64,000 nucleotides of DNA, taken from assembly GCA_903830725.1 (NCBI GenBank), contig CAIKVH010000070.1, positions 1 to 64,000 of the forward strand, read 5' to 3'. The position numbers and the translations under genes were made by a program. Shown here one piece after another: positions 1 through 9,022 of the stretch (position 1 is its first letter; each line of letters opens with the position of its first letter). Source of the DNA: an uncultured Burkholderiales bacterium. Its GTDB lineage: Bacteria; Pseudomonadota; Gammaproteobacteria; Burkholderiales; Burkholderiaceae_C. A model generated the notes under the pieces. It made no database searches. It was not told the origin of the DNA and worked only from the letters and a program-made list of their open reading frames with translations.

Positions 1-1
1 T

Positions 2-160
2 AAGCCAGGCCTTGGCGTAGAACTGAATATGCAAGCCGTTGAAGCCGCTCATCAACTCTACCTTGAGCACGGCTTGGGTGCTAGAGATGATGCGATTGCA
101 ATGCAATACCTTATACCTAACTGGAAGTTCGATCACAAAAAGCCATGCATGGTTAGGTAA
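2..160 (+). CDS. gudD: glucarate dehydratase, C-terminal fragment (gene starts outside the window)
   Basis: The reading frame is open from the left edge to TAA at 158-160 and gives the last 52 residues of a protein. It contains [26 protein letters not shown] and the terminal KKPCMVR. From memory these closely match the C-terminus of glucarate dehydratases (enolase superfamily), which end in GLGARDD..MQYLIPGW..D.KRPCMVR. The enzyme dehydrates D-glucarate to 5-keto-4-deoxyglucarate in the cytoplasm. The catalytic barrel residues lie outside the window, so activity cannot be judged. No partner gene of glucarate catabolism follows immediately; the next gene is cysK after a 268-bp gap in which I see nothing else. 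Confidence 0.85.
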   Translation, partial: KPGLGVELNMQAVEAAHQLYLEHGLGARDDAIAMQYLIPNWKFDHKKPCMVR

Positions 161-428
161 TGCCAATCCGGACACTTTAGCAATTTTTGGTATATCCTTA
201 GTAGAAATAATTGGTTTGAGCCTTAAGCGACTTCAATTAAGATTCACCCATCAACTAATTCTCTGGTAAGTGGTCATTTCCAAAATCAGAAAGTATTAGA
301 ACCCGATCTCCTGCCCTTTGAAAGCACGCAAGAAAGAAATAAAATAAAGCGTCAGACACTGTTTTTCAAGACGACTGTCAACATGTCTGAATTGGCGCAC
401 AACACTTTAATCAACTGAAGAAATACCG

Positions 429-1400
429 ATGACTCTTTACGCAGACAACTCACTCTCTATAGGTAATACGCCCCTTGTTAAACTTAACCGTGTTACGGAT
501 GGGGCGGGGGCTACTGTATTGGCAAAAATAGAGGGTCGAAACCCGGCTTACTCCGTTAAATGTCGAATTGGGTCCGCCATGATCCATGATGCGATAGAAA
601 AAGGGTTGTTGCCCCCAGGCAAGGAGCTCATTGAGCCCACGAGCGGTAACACTGGAATAGCATTGGCTTTCGTTGCTGCAGCCAAGGGTATACCGCTAAC
701 CCTTACCATGCCAGAGACCATGAGTATTGAACGCAGAAAGTTACTCACAATATTGGGTGCAAAGCTAATATTGACCGAAGGTCCAAAAGGCATGAACGGT
801 GCAATTGCCAAGGCAGTAGAGATTGCAAAATCAGACTCTAAATATGTGCTTTTACAGCAATTCACCAATCCTGCAAATCCGGCTATTCATGAGAAAACAA
901 CTGGGCCAGAGATTTGGAATGACACCAAGGGCGAAGTAGATGTCATCGTCTGTGGTGTGGGCACTGGGGGTACCATAACGGGAATTTCTCGGTACATAAA
1001 GCACACCCAGAAAAAACAAATTGAGTCCGTCGCAGTAGAACCAACTTCGAGTCCTGTCATTACCCAGAAAAGAGATGGCCAAGAGCTAAAGCCTGGACCT
1101 CACAAAATACAAGGCATCGGTGCGGGGTTCATACCCGATAACCTGGACTTAACATTAATTGACCGAGTCGAGCAAGTAACAAACGAGGAGGCTATAGACT
1201 TTGCGCGCAGACTTGCTAGAGAAGAGGGTATATTGGTCGGAATTTCCTGTGGCGCAGCGGCAGCTGTTGCCGTTAGGTTGGCTAAGCTACCCGAATACAA
1301 AGGTAAGACCATCGTGGTGATATTGCCCGATCTGGCCGAGAGGTATTTAAGCTCTGCACTGTTTGAAGGTTTATTTAACGAACAAGGCCTTGCGGTCTAG
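429..1400 (+). CDS. cysK: cysteine synthase A (O-acetylserine sulfhydrylase)
   Basis: Forms L-cysteine from O-acetylserine and sulfide using pyridoxal phosphate, in the cytoplasm. The 323-residue length is normal for CysK. Visible motifs are NPAYSVKCR with the Schiff-base lysine K44, the substrate-binding loop TSGNTG at 71-76, and the PLP phosphate loop GTGGT at 178-182. The C-terminus ([14 protein letters not shown]) resembles CysK more than the thiosulfate-using CysM. The gene stands alone: the glucarate dehydratase fragment ends 268 bp upstream and the next gene is on the opposite strand. The ATG start follows a modest GAAG ribosome-binding site. No CysB-type site was recognised. Confidence 0.93.
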   Translation: MTLYADNSLSIGNTPLVKLNRVTDGAGATVLAKIEGRNPAYSVKCRIGSAMIHDAIEKGLLPPGKELIEPTSGNTGIALAFVAAAKGIPLTLTMPETMSIERRKLLTILGAKLILTEGPKGMNGAIAKAVEIAKSDSKYVLLQQFTNPANPAIHEKTTGPEIWNDTKGEVDVIVCGVGTGGTITGISRYIKHTQKKQIESVAVEPTSSPVITQKRDGQELKPGPHKIQGIGAGFIPDNLDLTLIDRVEQVTNEEAIDFARRLAREEGILVGISCGAAAAVAVRLAKLPEYKGKTIVVILPDLAERYLSSALFEGLFNEQGLAV

Positions 1401-1546
1401 CAAAAATAGCATTGTCTGTGAGCATTAGCGCACAACTCTAAAACAAATAAATGGATTTTTAACAACTGCGAATCATTCGTGTAAAGCCCGAGGAGCAAGC
1501 AAAGCATTAATCGCTTATGGACTGGTGTTAACTCGGCAGTTAAATT

Positions 1547-2401
1547 TTATCTCTGATTTGAACTTAACATGACTTTGATTTCGTGCAGTTCAGTTTTAAT
1601 TCCCATAAATTCGGTCTGCATATGGGATAGCAGGCGTGCCTTTTCTGTTTCTTCTTCGTTTTTTAAGTCCGCTTTTTGTTTGTCTGCTGCATCGGGCTCT
1701 AAGTTAGAGAATGAATCTACGATAGCAGCAACAAAGAGATTGATCACCACAAAGGTTGAGGTCATGATGTAGACCACGAAGAAAATCCAAGCAGAAGGGA
1801 ATTTCTCCATAATGGGTCTAGCAACACCGTCGGCCCAACTCTCTAAAGTCATCACCTGGAAAAGGGTAAAAAGACTAGCTCCAAGGTTTCCGAAATAGTT
1901 TTCAAAATCTTTACCAAAAAGATTTGTGCTGACAACCGCGGCCACATAGAAGACGATAAGTTGCAATCCCACCACCGATCCTAGGCTTGCAAAAGATCCA
2001 ACTAGCGCTCGCACAACCCTTTTCATACTCTCCACTTTGTTAACCAGTCTTAGAACTCGCAGTACCCGTAAAGATCTCAGAACTGCAAGCGACTTGGACG
2101 CTGGGATGATTGCAATTGCAATCACGATGAAATCAAAGACACACCACGGATCTTTAAAGAAATTAAGGCCTCTAGCAAGCATCAGCAGGACCAATTCAGC
2201 TATAAATATCAGCAAAATCACATGGTCAACGTTACTCATTAATTCGCCAAATTCTTCGATCAACCATGGGCTAGTCTCCATACCCAGCAAAATAGCGTTG
2301 AGGAAGATGAGCACAACGATAGCGTGTTGAATAACAGGCCTAGCTAGAAATTGTTCTATGCTGTTTTGCCACTTGTGGACAGAGGGATTTGCGGACGTCA
2401 T
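1547..2401 (-). CDS. bacterial voltage-gated sodium channel (NaChBac/NavAb family), paralogue 1
   Basis: A single-domain six-helix channel of 284 residues, expected to form a homotetramer in the inner membrane. S1-S3 occupy about residues 25-100. S4 has the voltage-sensor pattern RSLRVLRVLR (R109, R112, R115, R118). The pore helix and selectivity filter read FQVMTLESWAD, with TLESW at 185-189, the sodium-selective signature of this family. S6 is about 202-230. The last 50 residues are rich in Glu and Lys and likely form the tetramerising coiled coil. A close paralogue lies at 11965-12843. The physiological role is unknown; motility and pH responses have been proposed for the Bacillus member. 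The gene is monocistronic, convergent with cysK. Confidence 0.92.
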   Translation of the reverse strand: MTSANPSVHKWQNSIEQFLARPVIQHAIVVLIFLNAILLGMETSPWLIEEFGELMSNVDHVILLIFIAELVLLMLARGLNFFKDPWCVFDFIVIAIAIIPASKSLAVLRSLRVLRVLRLVNKVESMKRVVRALVGSFASLGSVVGLQLIVFYVAAVVSTNLFGKDFENYFGNLGASLFTLFQVMTLESWADGVARPIMEKFPSAWIFFVVYIMTSTFVVINLFVAAIVDSFSNLEPDAADKQKADLKNEEETEKARLLSHMQTEFMGIKTELHEIKVMLSSNQR

Positions 2402-2542
2402 TTCTAAATGAGATGTAGTTAATCGAAGAGGCTAGGGGTTTAGCCTAGGGTAAATTCTAATAATCGGATCTGCATTATTCTAAAGCTACTTTGGGTGCGG
2501 AGCAGTAATTTACTGCGTTCGCGTGAATTGTTGTTATGTTAC

Positions 2543-3202
2543 TCATTTTGAGTCTGAAATTGGTTTGTTTGCGTCCAAGATGTCTTTTATATGACTTTTT
2601 GCAACCTCAACGCTAATCATAGTTTTTAAAAATCTTGCGTCGTGCTGCAACCCTAGCATGAAACTATAAACTGCAAAAAGCATTTCAAAGGGATTTGTTT
2701 TAGCGCTGAGATGACTCACCTCCATTGCCATCTCAATTGCTCGAATGAGTGTTTCTCGCCAAGTTTTTACAATGAGTACGAGTTCCTCTCGTACTGGTCC
2801 AGGTTTATCGTCTAATTCAAAGGCTCCGGATATGTAAATGCACCCTGTCGAGACCTCAGATATTGTCTGCTCTGTCCAAAGCTCTAACATTTTTTTGAGG
2901 CGGGGTAACCCTCTTGGGTAAGTCAAAGCTGGTTCAAACACTGCACTTCTAAATCGGCGGTGGTATTCCCTAATCACCTCTATTTGAAGATTTTCTTTCG
3001 ATTCAAAATGTGCATAAACGCCACTTTTGCTCATTTTCATACGCTTTGCAATCAAACCTATCGTTAGACCCTCAAAGCCATCCCGACCAGCCAGATAAAG
3101 TGAGGCATCTAAGATGAGTGACTTGGTTAAGTCCCCCTTAGTTGGTGGGATTTGTGTGTCTATTTTTTCTTTATTAGTTCTTTTGTATTCTTTAATCATC
3201 AT
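2543..3202 (-). CDS. TetR/AcrR family transcriptional regulator
   Basis: A 219-residue protein with a TetR helix-turn-helix at about residues 46-67 (LTIGLIAKRMKMSKSGVYAHF, followed by SKENL), the usual GxYxHFxsKe arrangement. The C-terminal helical domain would bind a ligand and make the dimer interface. It starts with a Lys/Glu-rich tail of about 25 residues; a later start is possible but no better ribosome-binding site was seen. It is transcribed divergently from the acyl-CoA dehydrogenase at 3397, and the shared intergenic region holds a near-perfect 18-bp palindrome. It therefore probably represses itself and that gene, with an acyl-CoA or related molecule as inducer (inference). Confidence 0.85.
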   Translation of the reverse strand: MMIKEYKRTNKEKIDTQIPPTKGDLTKSLILDASLYLAGRDGFEGLTIGLIAKRMKMSKSGVYAHFESKENLQIEVIREYHRRFRSAVFEPALTYPRGLPRLKKMLELWTEQTISEVSTGCIYISGAFELDDKPGPVREELVLIVKTWRETLIRAIEMAMEVSHLSAKTNPFEMLFAVYSFMLGLQHDARFLKTMISVEVAKSHIKDILDANKPISDSK

Positions 3203-3313
3203 CTCTATTCCTGGGGCTCATTATGAAAAAAGATTTTTGAAAAGTTTGGGAAAAAAAGTATTCTCCTGGTTTCGGTTCAGTCACTTAAATCTCGAAGTAT
3301 TATGATCCAAATT

Positions 3314-3331
3314 AAAGAACGATCGTGCTTT
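3314..3331. promoter_or_regulatory. 18-bp near-palindrome, candidate TetR operator
   Basis: The sequence AAAGAACGATCGTGCTTT is self-complementary except for one mismatched pair. It lies between the divergent TetR gene and the acyl-CoA dehydrogenase. A -10-like TATACT is at 3347-3352, so the palindrome covers the position where the -35 element of the dehydrogenase promoter would sit. A repressor bound there would block transcription. The identity of the binding protein is inferred only from position. Confidence 0.55.
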
Positions 3332-3396
3332 TTTGAAAAAAATAGATATACTGAAGCTTCTAACATTTTCAACAATCAATACTGTCTGGAGCCCCT

Positions 3397-5178
3397 ATGA
3401 CTTATCGAGCACCCATCAAAGATATGCTGTTTGTGATGAGTGAGTTGGCTGGAATCGATGAAATTGCAGGAATTGATGGATTCGAGGATTACGGGACAGA
3501 AACAGCGGCGGCTATCTTAGAGGAGTCCGGCAAATTTTGTTCTGAGGTTGTCGCGCCTCTCAATTGGGAGGGGGATAAGAATCCAAGTGCTTTTAGTGAA
3601 GGCCGGGTCAGCGTTACGCCTGGTTTTAAGGATGCTTATGATCAATTCGTATCCGCTGGTTGGCAGGGCGTCTTGCATCCTCAATCCTACGGCGGACAAG
3701 GACTCCCGAAAATCATTGCAACACCGTGCACTGAAATGTTGAACGCTGCGAATTTATCTTTCGCTCTTTGTCCCTTGTTAACCGATGGAGCAATTGAGGC
3801 TTTGCTGACTGCGGGTAGTGATGAGCTAAAGCAAAAATTCTTGCCCAACATGGTTAGTGGTAAGTGGACAGGAACTATGAATTTGACTGAGCCGCAGGCC
3901 GGCTCTGATTTATCTATGGTGCGCTCCAAGGCAGTTCCACAAGGGGAGGGGGTTTACAAGATTTATGGAACCAAGATCTATATTACTTATGGTGAGCATG
4001 ATATGGCTGAAAATATCATTCACCTTGTCTTGGCCCGCACGCCAGATGCGCCTGCAGGTGTCAAAGGTATCTCCCTATTTGTCGTCCCCAAGTATTTGGT
4101 CAATGCAGATGGATCCCTTGGGGACAGGAATGACGCCTACTGTGTATCAATAGAACACAAACTTGGAATCAAAGCCAGTCCTACAGCTGTTCTTCAGTTC
4201 GGAGACCACACCGGTGCCCTCGGCTACTTGGTGGGCGAAGAAAATCGTGGGCTGGAATACATGTTCATCATGATGAATTCGGCTCGATTTGGAGTTGGAA
4301 TGCAAGGTATAGCCATTTCCGATAGGGCCTATCAAAAAGCCGTCACTTATGCACGGGACCGCTTGCAGTCTAAGGACTTAGGTGGATCGGATAGTGCTGT
4401 CGCGATTATCAACCATCCAGATGTCAAACGTCTTTTGACTTCAATGCGTGCCCTGACCGAGGGGGCTAGAGCGCTCGCATACTTTGGAGCGGGAGTGAGT
4501 GATAAAGCACATTTCAGTTCAAACGAAAATGAGCGGCAAACTAATTTAGCGCTCTATGAATTCTTAGTTCCTATTATTAAAGGATACTCAACTGAGATTT
4601 CCATTCAGGTTGCAAGCATGGGTGTTCAAGTGCACGGGGGAATGGGATTTATTGAAGAAACGGGTGCAGCCCAATACTATAGAGACGCTCGTATTTTGAC
4701 TATCTATGAAGGCACTACTGCAATTCAGGCTAACGATTTTGTAGGGCGTAAAACTTATAAAGACAAAGGGACAGTTGCTCAAATTGTCGCCAAGATGATT
4801 CGCCAAACGGAGTCAGAATTAGCCAAAAGAAAATCAGTCGCAAGTCAATCTATGCTGGCAAACCTCACTCCAGCGCGAGAAGCTTTTGAGCAGGTTGTTG
4901 AGTTTGTGGTTGAGCATTTCAAAACGGATGTAAAGAATGTTTTTGCAGGGAGTGTTCCTTACTTGATGCTTAGTGGTTACTTGTTAACTTCTTGGCAAAT
5001 GGCCAAAGCGCTAATGATTGCAGAAGATAAATTAGATGCTGACCCAAGTTTTTACTCTGCAAAAGTAATTACCGCGCAGTTTCATGCTGAACATTTGTTA
5101 AATCTAGTGCCAGCACTAGCCAAATCTGTTCTGAAGGGGGGTCAATCCGTCAACGCTTTACAGGTTGATCAATACTAA
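3397..5178 (+). CDS. acyl-CoA dehydrogenase, long form with C-terminal extension (DmdC-like family)
   Basis: An FAD-dependent alpha,beta-dehydrogenase of acyl-CoA thioesters, 593 residues. This is longer than the usual 380-400 because it has an N-terminal segment and a C-terminal domain of about 130 residues. Seen are the FAD/substrate motif MNLTEPQAGSD at 161-171, the VHGGMGF motif near 412-418, and the catalytic-base motif IYEGT with E438. This long family includes 3-methylmercaptopropionyl-CoA dehydrogenase (DmdC) and many uncharacterised fatty acyl-CoA dehydrogenases, so the substrate cannot be fixed. No dmdA, dmdB or dmdD is nearby. The divergent TetR gene and the palindrome suggest inducible expression. 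selD follows after 58 bp, probably on an independent job. Confidence 0.88.
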   Translation: MTYRAPIKDMLFVMSELAGIDEIAGIDGFEDYGTETAAAILEESGKFCSEVVAPLNWEGDKNPSAFSEGRVSVTPGFKDAYDQFVSAGWQGVLHPQSYGGQGLPKIIATPCTEMLNAANLSFALCPLLTDGAIEALLTAGSDELKQKFLPNMVSGKWTGTMNLTEPQAGSDLSMVRSKAVPQGEGVYKIYGTKIYITYGEHDMAENIIHLVLARTPDAPAGVKGISLFVVPKYLVNADGSLGDRNDAYCVSIEHKLGIKASPTAVLQFGDHTGALGYLVGEENRGLEYMFIMMNSARFGVGMQGIAISDRAYQKAVTYARDRLQSKDLGGSDSAVAIINHPDVKRLLTSMRALTEGARALAYFGAGVSDKAHFSSNENERQTNLALYEFLVPIIKGYSTEISIQVASMGVQVHGGMGFIEETGAAQYYRDARILTIYEGTTAIQANDFVGRKTYKDKGTVAQIVAKMIRQTESELAKRKSVASQSMLANLTPAREAFEQVVEFVVEHFKTDVKNVFAGSVPYLMLSGYLLTSWQMAKALMIAEDKLDADPSFYSAKVITAQFHAEHLLNLVPALAKSVLKGGQSVNALQVDQY

Positions 5179-5236
5179 ATTGTTCGATTAGAAAAGGTTA
5201 AGATCTGTTGTTTGCAGAAATCCTTTTATCTAACTT

Positions 5237-6277
5237 ATGTCTTTAAATACTAGATTAACCTCTTTGTCGCACGGTGGTGGATGTGGCTGCAAGATTGCGC
5301 CCGGTGTACTTAGTGAAATATTGAAGTCTTCCCCCGTGCGTACCCTTCCTCCAGCACTGTTGGCGGGTTTAGAGAACAACGAGGACGCCGCTGTTTACCA
5401 AATTAATGACTCCCAGGCGATTGTTGCTACGACCGATTTCTTTATGCCTATCGTTGATGATCCCTTCGAGTTCGGGCGTATTGCTGCTACGAATGCAATT
5501 TCGGATATATATGCAATGGGCGCCCAACCATTATTTGCCCTTGCAATTCTGGGGATGCCCATTAATGTTCTTCCCCTAGAGGTTATTCAAAAAATAACCC
5601 AAGGAGGTGAAAGCGTCTGTGCATCTGCAAATATCCCAATTGCGGGTGGGCACTCTATTGATACAGTTGAGCCTATTTACGGGCTTGTAGTCATAGGAAT
5701 CGTTGACCCCAAGAAATTAAAGCGTAACAATTCAGCCAAAGCGGGGGATAGTATTATTCTAGGTAAACCCCTGGGCGTGGGCATTTTGAGTGCTGCGCTC
5801 AAAAAAGAAATTATCTCAGCTGAAGCTTATAAAAAGATGATTGCCTACACGACTCAGCTAAATAAGCCAGGTATTGAGCTTTCTACTCTTTTAGGTGTAA
5901 ATGCCATGACAGATGTCACAGGATTTGGGCTAGCGGGGCACCTTCTTGAGCTAAGTCGGGGTGCTAATTTGCGTGCAAGTGTGAATATGCAAAATGTGCC
6001 AGTAATACCTGAGGCCGTTCAGTTGGTCCAGAAAAATATTTTTACTGGAGCCTCCACTCGCAACTGGGCTGGTTATGGTGAGGAAATAAGTTTAGGATCT
6101 AAGATTCAAGAATGGCAGAAAAATTTACTTACTGATCCTCAAACCAGTGGTGGGTTATTGGTTTCGTGTGATTCAAGTGTTGAGGCCGAGGTGCTCTCGG
6201 TTTTTAAGAATGGTGGATTTGAGGATGCTCAAAAAATTGGTGTCTTTGAAATGGGCAGTGGTTTAAGTGTGTATTGA
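5237..6277 (+). CDS. selD: selenide, water dikinase (selenophosphate synthase)
   Basis: Makes selenophosphate from selenide and ATP, the selenium donor for selenocysteine tRNA and for 2-selenouridine in tRNA. The protein has 346 residues, the normal length. The N-terminal catalytic loop reads SHGGGCGCKIAP, with catalytic C16 and K19; the position is encoded by TGT, so this is a cysteine form, not a selenocysteine form. The ATP-binding Asp-rich segments (NNEDAAVY, ATTDFF, DPFEFGRIAATNAISD) and the C-terminal GFGLAGHLLE motif are present. No selA, selB, selC or mnmH is in the window, so which selenium pathway it serves cannot be told. Confidence 0.95.
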   Translation: MSLNTRLTSLSHGGGCGCKIAPGVLSEILKSSPVRTLPPALLAGLENNEDAAVYQINDSQAIVATTDFFMPIVDDPFEFGRIAATNAISDIYAMGAQPLFALAILGMPINVLPLEVIQKITQGGESVCASANIPIAGGHSIDTVEPIYGLVVIGIVDPKKLKRNNSAKAGDSIILGKPLGVGILSAALKKEIISAEAYKKMIAYTTQLNKPGIELSTLLGVNAMTDVTGFGLAGHLLELSRGANLRASVNMQNVPVIPEAVQLVQKNIFTGASTRNWAGYGEEISLGSKIQEWQKNLLTDPQTSGGLLVSCDSSVEAEVLSVFKNGGFEDAQKIGVFEMGSGLSVY

Positions 6278-6340
6278 TTTCTTCAGTTAATTCCCTCTAC
6301 TAAAAATCTAATGTCGCTTTATTTATAGAAAGATCAAGCA

Positions 6341-7357
6341 ATGAGTTTAAGAAAATCTTCTGCTTTGAGAATTAATTATCTTTTCAACCGAGTGTGTCGG
6401 TTGAGCTTTATTTTATTTTTAGCTTGCGCTCAAAGTATTTTTGCCCAGAATTCACCACTCGACAGGTTCCCCTCCCAACCCATTACGCTAATCTTGCCCT
6501 ACGCACCTGGTGGTAGCGCTGATGTTTTAGCCCGGGCCATGATGGTGGAGCTTCAACAAAGGTTAGGCAAACCCATTGTTATTGAGTACAAGGCCGGCGC
6601 AGGGGGAACGATTGCAACTGCCGCATTAACTAAATCTAAACCCGATGGCTACACATTATTAATGGTCCTCTCAGCGCACGTGATTAATCCGGCCCTATAT
6701 CCAAGCTTACCTTACGATACGCGTAAAGATTTCTCCCCAATCACTTTGTTAGCCCGGCTGCCGCAACTGATTGTTGTCCGCTCAGATTCTCCCTTTAAAA
6801 CATTAAGTGATTTAATAGCATATGCAAAAGCTAATCCGGGTAAATTGTCTTTCGGCTCAGCGGGCAATGGCAATACAAGTCACCTAGGCTCAGAGATGCT
6901 ACAGGCGCAGGCAGGCATTAAGATGGAGCATATACCTTATAAGGGAAGTGGACCGGTAGTGGTCGCGATGTTGGGCGGAGAAATAGATTTAATGTTTGAT
7001 AGTTTTGCAACTTCCTACCCGCAAGTACAAGCTGGAAAATTTAGAGCGCTCGGTATAGCGAGTGCTAGGCGCTCGCCCTTGTTGCCTAATGTCCCAACTG
7101 TTGCTGAGCTATTACCGGAGTTTGCCATGGACGGTTGGTACGGTTTACTCGCGCCCGCGGGAACACCAAAGAGTGCAGTGGATAAACTTAATAAAGTTTT
7201 CAATGAAGTTGTGCGCGATCCCAAAGTTAAGGCACAACTTATTGCCAGTGGTTATGAGGTTGTAGGTACAACGCCTGAGCAGTATGCAAAGACGATTGAG
7301 GACGATTTAATCCTATGGTCAAAAATTGTTAAGGACTCCGGCGCTAAGATTCAATGA
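6341..7357 (+). CDS. Bug/TctC-type tripartite tricarboxylate transporter substrate-binding protein
   Basis: A periplasmic binding protein of 338 residues with an N-terminal signal peptide (hydrophobic stretch about residues 18-35, cut near IFAQN). The mature start carries the Bug-family motif QPITLILPYAPGGSADVLAR, followed by the conserved GGTIATAAL and KPDGYTLL segments. Family members capture carboxylates and pass them to TctA/TctB membrane subunits. No tctA or tctB is present here, which is common in Burkholderiales, where orphan Bug genes abound. The neighbours (hydroxyacid dehydrogenase, AbrB permease, aldehyde dehydrogenase) suggest an organic acid ligand, but this is inference. Confidence 0.9.
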   Translation: MSLRKSSALRINYLFNRVCRLSFILFLACAQSIFAQNSPLDRFPSQPITLILPYAPGGSADVLARAMMVELQQRLGKPIVIEYKAGAGGTIATAALTKSKPDGYTLLMVLSAHVINPALYPSLPYDTRKDFSPITLLARLPQLIVVRSDSPFKTLSDLIAYAKANPGKLSFGSAGNGNTSHLGSEMLQAQAGIKMEHIPYKGSGPVVVAMLGGEIDLMFDSFATSYPQVQAGKFRALGIASARRSPLLPNVPTVAELLPEFAMDGWYGLLAPAGTPKSAVDKLNKVFNEVVRDPKVKAQLIASGYEVVGTTPEQYAKTIEDDLILWSKIVKDSGAKIQ

Positions 7358-7394
7358 TGTTGAAGGCCTTTTTGTTGGACGGCCTGAATAGACG

Positions 7395-7745
7395 TTAGGC
7401 GTGCGATTTTGCCCAAACTTTGGCCATTAGCTTTGAGAGCGAGTCAAAGTATTTGTTTGCTCTTGGTGTTGGTGCTAGGTATTTTGTCCTTCGGTCTTCA
7501 CCTACGTGCACCAAATCAATCCACCCTTGCTTTCTTAGGATATCAATTTTACGGTGCATGGTTGCAGGGGACCCCATAGAAGATAGCGCCATTGCTTCAG
7601 ACACAGTGAGGGACGCTCCCTTGGAGTAGGTCACAACTATCATTTCAAGCAATTTAATCGTTGTCATATCCAACTCACTGGACAACTCATTTTGAGTTAT
7701 AGCCTGTGAGAGTTTTAGAAATTGTATGTATGGATTAACTGACAT
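7395..7745 (-). CDS. MarR-like winged-helix regulator
   Basis: A small 116-residue protein whose middle resembles a winged helix-turn-helix: SLTVSEAMALSSMGSPATMHRKI is followed by the wing KQGWIDLVHVGEDRRTKYLAPT, the usual MarR-type D.RR..L.LT pattern. It lacks the long terminal helices of full MarR proteins, so dimerisation may differ. It lies downstream of the hydroxyacid dehydrogenase on the same strand, with a 206-bp gap, and converges with the binding-protein gene. It may regulate this catabolic block, but no target is evident. Confidence 0.7.
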   Translation of the reverse strand: MSVNPYIQFLKLSQAITQNELSSELDMTTIKLLEMIVVTYSKGASLTVSEAMALSSMGSPATMHRKIDILRKQGWIDLVHVGEDRRTKYLAPTPRANKYFDSLSKLMAKVWAKSHA

Positions 7746-7951
7746 GTTTGGGTGAATGTTTGGTAATCGGCTATTTGATAAATATTAATTTCTAACATTG
7801 TATCGGGTAAAAAACATTTTCATCTTTTGCGAAAAATAGAAAAATCACATTGAACTGCACCTGGGAATTCTCCAATTAACATATAAATTCGAAGTTGATG
7901 CTCAAGATATTAATTGTGCTTTTTAATATGACTGATTTCTTGACTATTAAA

Positions 7952-8962
7952 TCAATTCTTTTTTCGGTTCTCTTTTTTCTGCTTAATCCCAGCCATTGAT
8001 CCTATAACTTCTGCAGTTGAGGCAGTGTCCTGGAGCGCCAACCCATGACTCATTGCAGAGGTGTAAATAGGCGCACAAGCTGTAAATAGGGGGAGGGGAC
8101 AGTTTATCGATTTGGCCATGTCACCAATGACTTGCATATCTTTTTGCCAGACCTGAACTTTCATTGTTGGGGGGGTGTATTTGCGATCAATCATGAATGG
8201 CATTCTCAGTCGCATCACCCCCGTACCTAAAAAGGGTGAGTTTCCAAAGAGTTTGAGCATCTCAGCTGGATCGAGGTCCATCTTCCTCGCAAAAGTTACC
8301 ACCTCTGCGTAGGCAACGTTATAAATAGCTACAAGATGATTCGCTGCATACTTCATCTTCGTGCCACTCCCGTACTCGCCAACATAGGGAACATTATCTG
8401 TGAAAGCTTTAAAAATAGGTTCCGCCTTTAAAAGAGAGTTTTTGGGACCACTTATATAAATGGTCCAATCACGATCTTTCATATTCGTTGCAGTACCGCT
8501 AATGGGGCAGTCCATTACAGCGGCGCCTACCTGGGAGAGCACTTCATTGGCTTTGTTCTTGTCCTCAAGCGGGAGTGTACTCGTTTCAAGCACAAGGATT
8601 GATTTACGAGAGCTTAGTAGCGAAATGGAAAGTTCATCGACTACGCTAGCAAGTGCCTGCGAGGTCGCTAAAGACAGGATCACAATTGGGCAAGTTTGAC
8701 AAATACTATGGATTGAATCAGCCGCATCGCCCCCGGCTTCTTTAAAGCGGGTCATCGCCTTGGCGTCAATGTCAAAGCCCATCACCCTATGGCCCTGTTG
8801 GATTAGGGTTTCGGCCATGAGACCTCCCATAATGCCTAATCCAACGACTCCAATTATTGGTGAGCTCTTGTGATTATCTTTTTTTAGAGAGTCTTTTTTG
8901 GGTTTGTTGGTTTTAATAAAATTTTGTATTTGATTTTTTTGCACTACTTTAGTTTTTTTCAT
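7952..8962 (-). CDS. NAD(P)-dependent beta-hydroxyacid dehydrogenase (3-hydroxyisobutyrate / tartronate semialdehyde reductase family)
   Basis: The Rossmann fold begins at residue 37 with IGVVGLGIMGGLMAETL, followed by the substrate loop DCPISGT at 151-157 and the catalytic lysine region GSGTKMKYAANH with K204 and N208. Family members reduce or oxidise short beta-hydroxyacids. The first 36 residues are a Lys/Asn-rich tail absent from typical members; no alternative ATG lies before the nucleotide motif, so the tail may be real or a GTG/TTG start may have been missed. It is 60 bp downstream of the AbrB-type permease on the same strand, so the two probably form an operon. A tartronate semialdehyde reductase role would fit the glucarate dehydratase at the left edge, but that link is weak. 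Confidence 0.8.
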   Translation of the reverse strand: MKKTKVVQKNQIQNFIKTNKPKKDSLKKDNHKSSPIIGVVGLGIMGGLMAETLIQQGHRVMGFDIDAKAMTRFKEAGGDAADSIHSICQTCPIVILSLATSQALASVVDELSISLLSSRKSILVLETSTLPLEDKNKANEVLSQVGAAVMDCPISGTATNMKDRDWTIYISGPKNSLLKAEPIFKAFTDNVPYVGEYGSGTKMKYAANHLVAIYNVAYAEVVTFARKMDLDPAEMLKLFGNSPFLGTGVMRLRMPFMIDRKYTPPTMKVQVWQKDMQVIGDMAKSINCPLPLFTACAPIYTSAMSHGLALQDTASTAEVIGSMAGIKQKKENRKKN

Positions 8963-9022
8963 TTCGGTCTTTTAATTAATGTTTTAGAACGCAGTCAAAT
9001 AAAGCCATTGGATTGGATTAGA

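Noticed and set aside
39-269. Open frame of 76 codons overlapping the glucarate dehydratase fragment
   Set aside because: It is out of frame with the recognisable C-terminus of glucarate dehydratase, and its product has no domain features or ribosome-binding site.
5270-5300. Possible selenocysteine in SelD
   Set aside because: The catalytic position is TGT (Cys), and there is no in-frame TGA in the gene.
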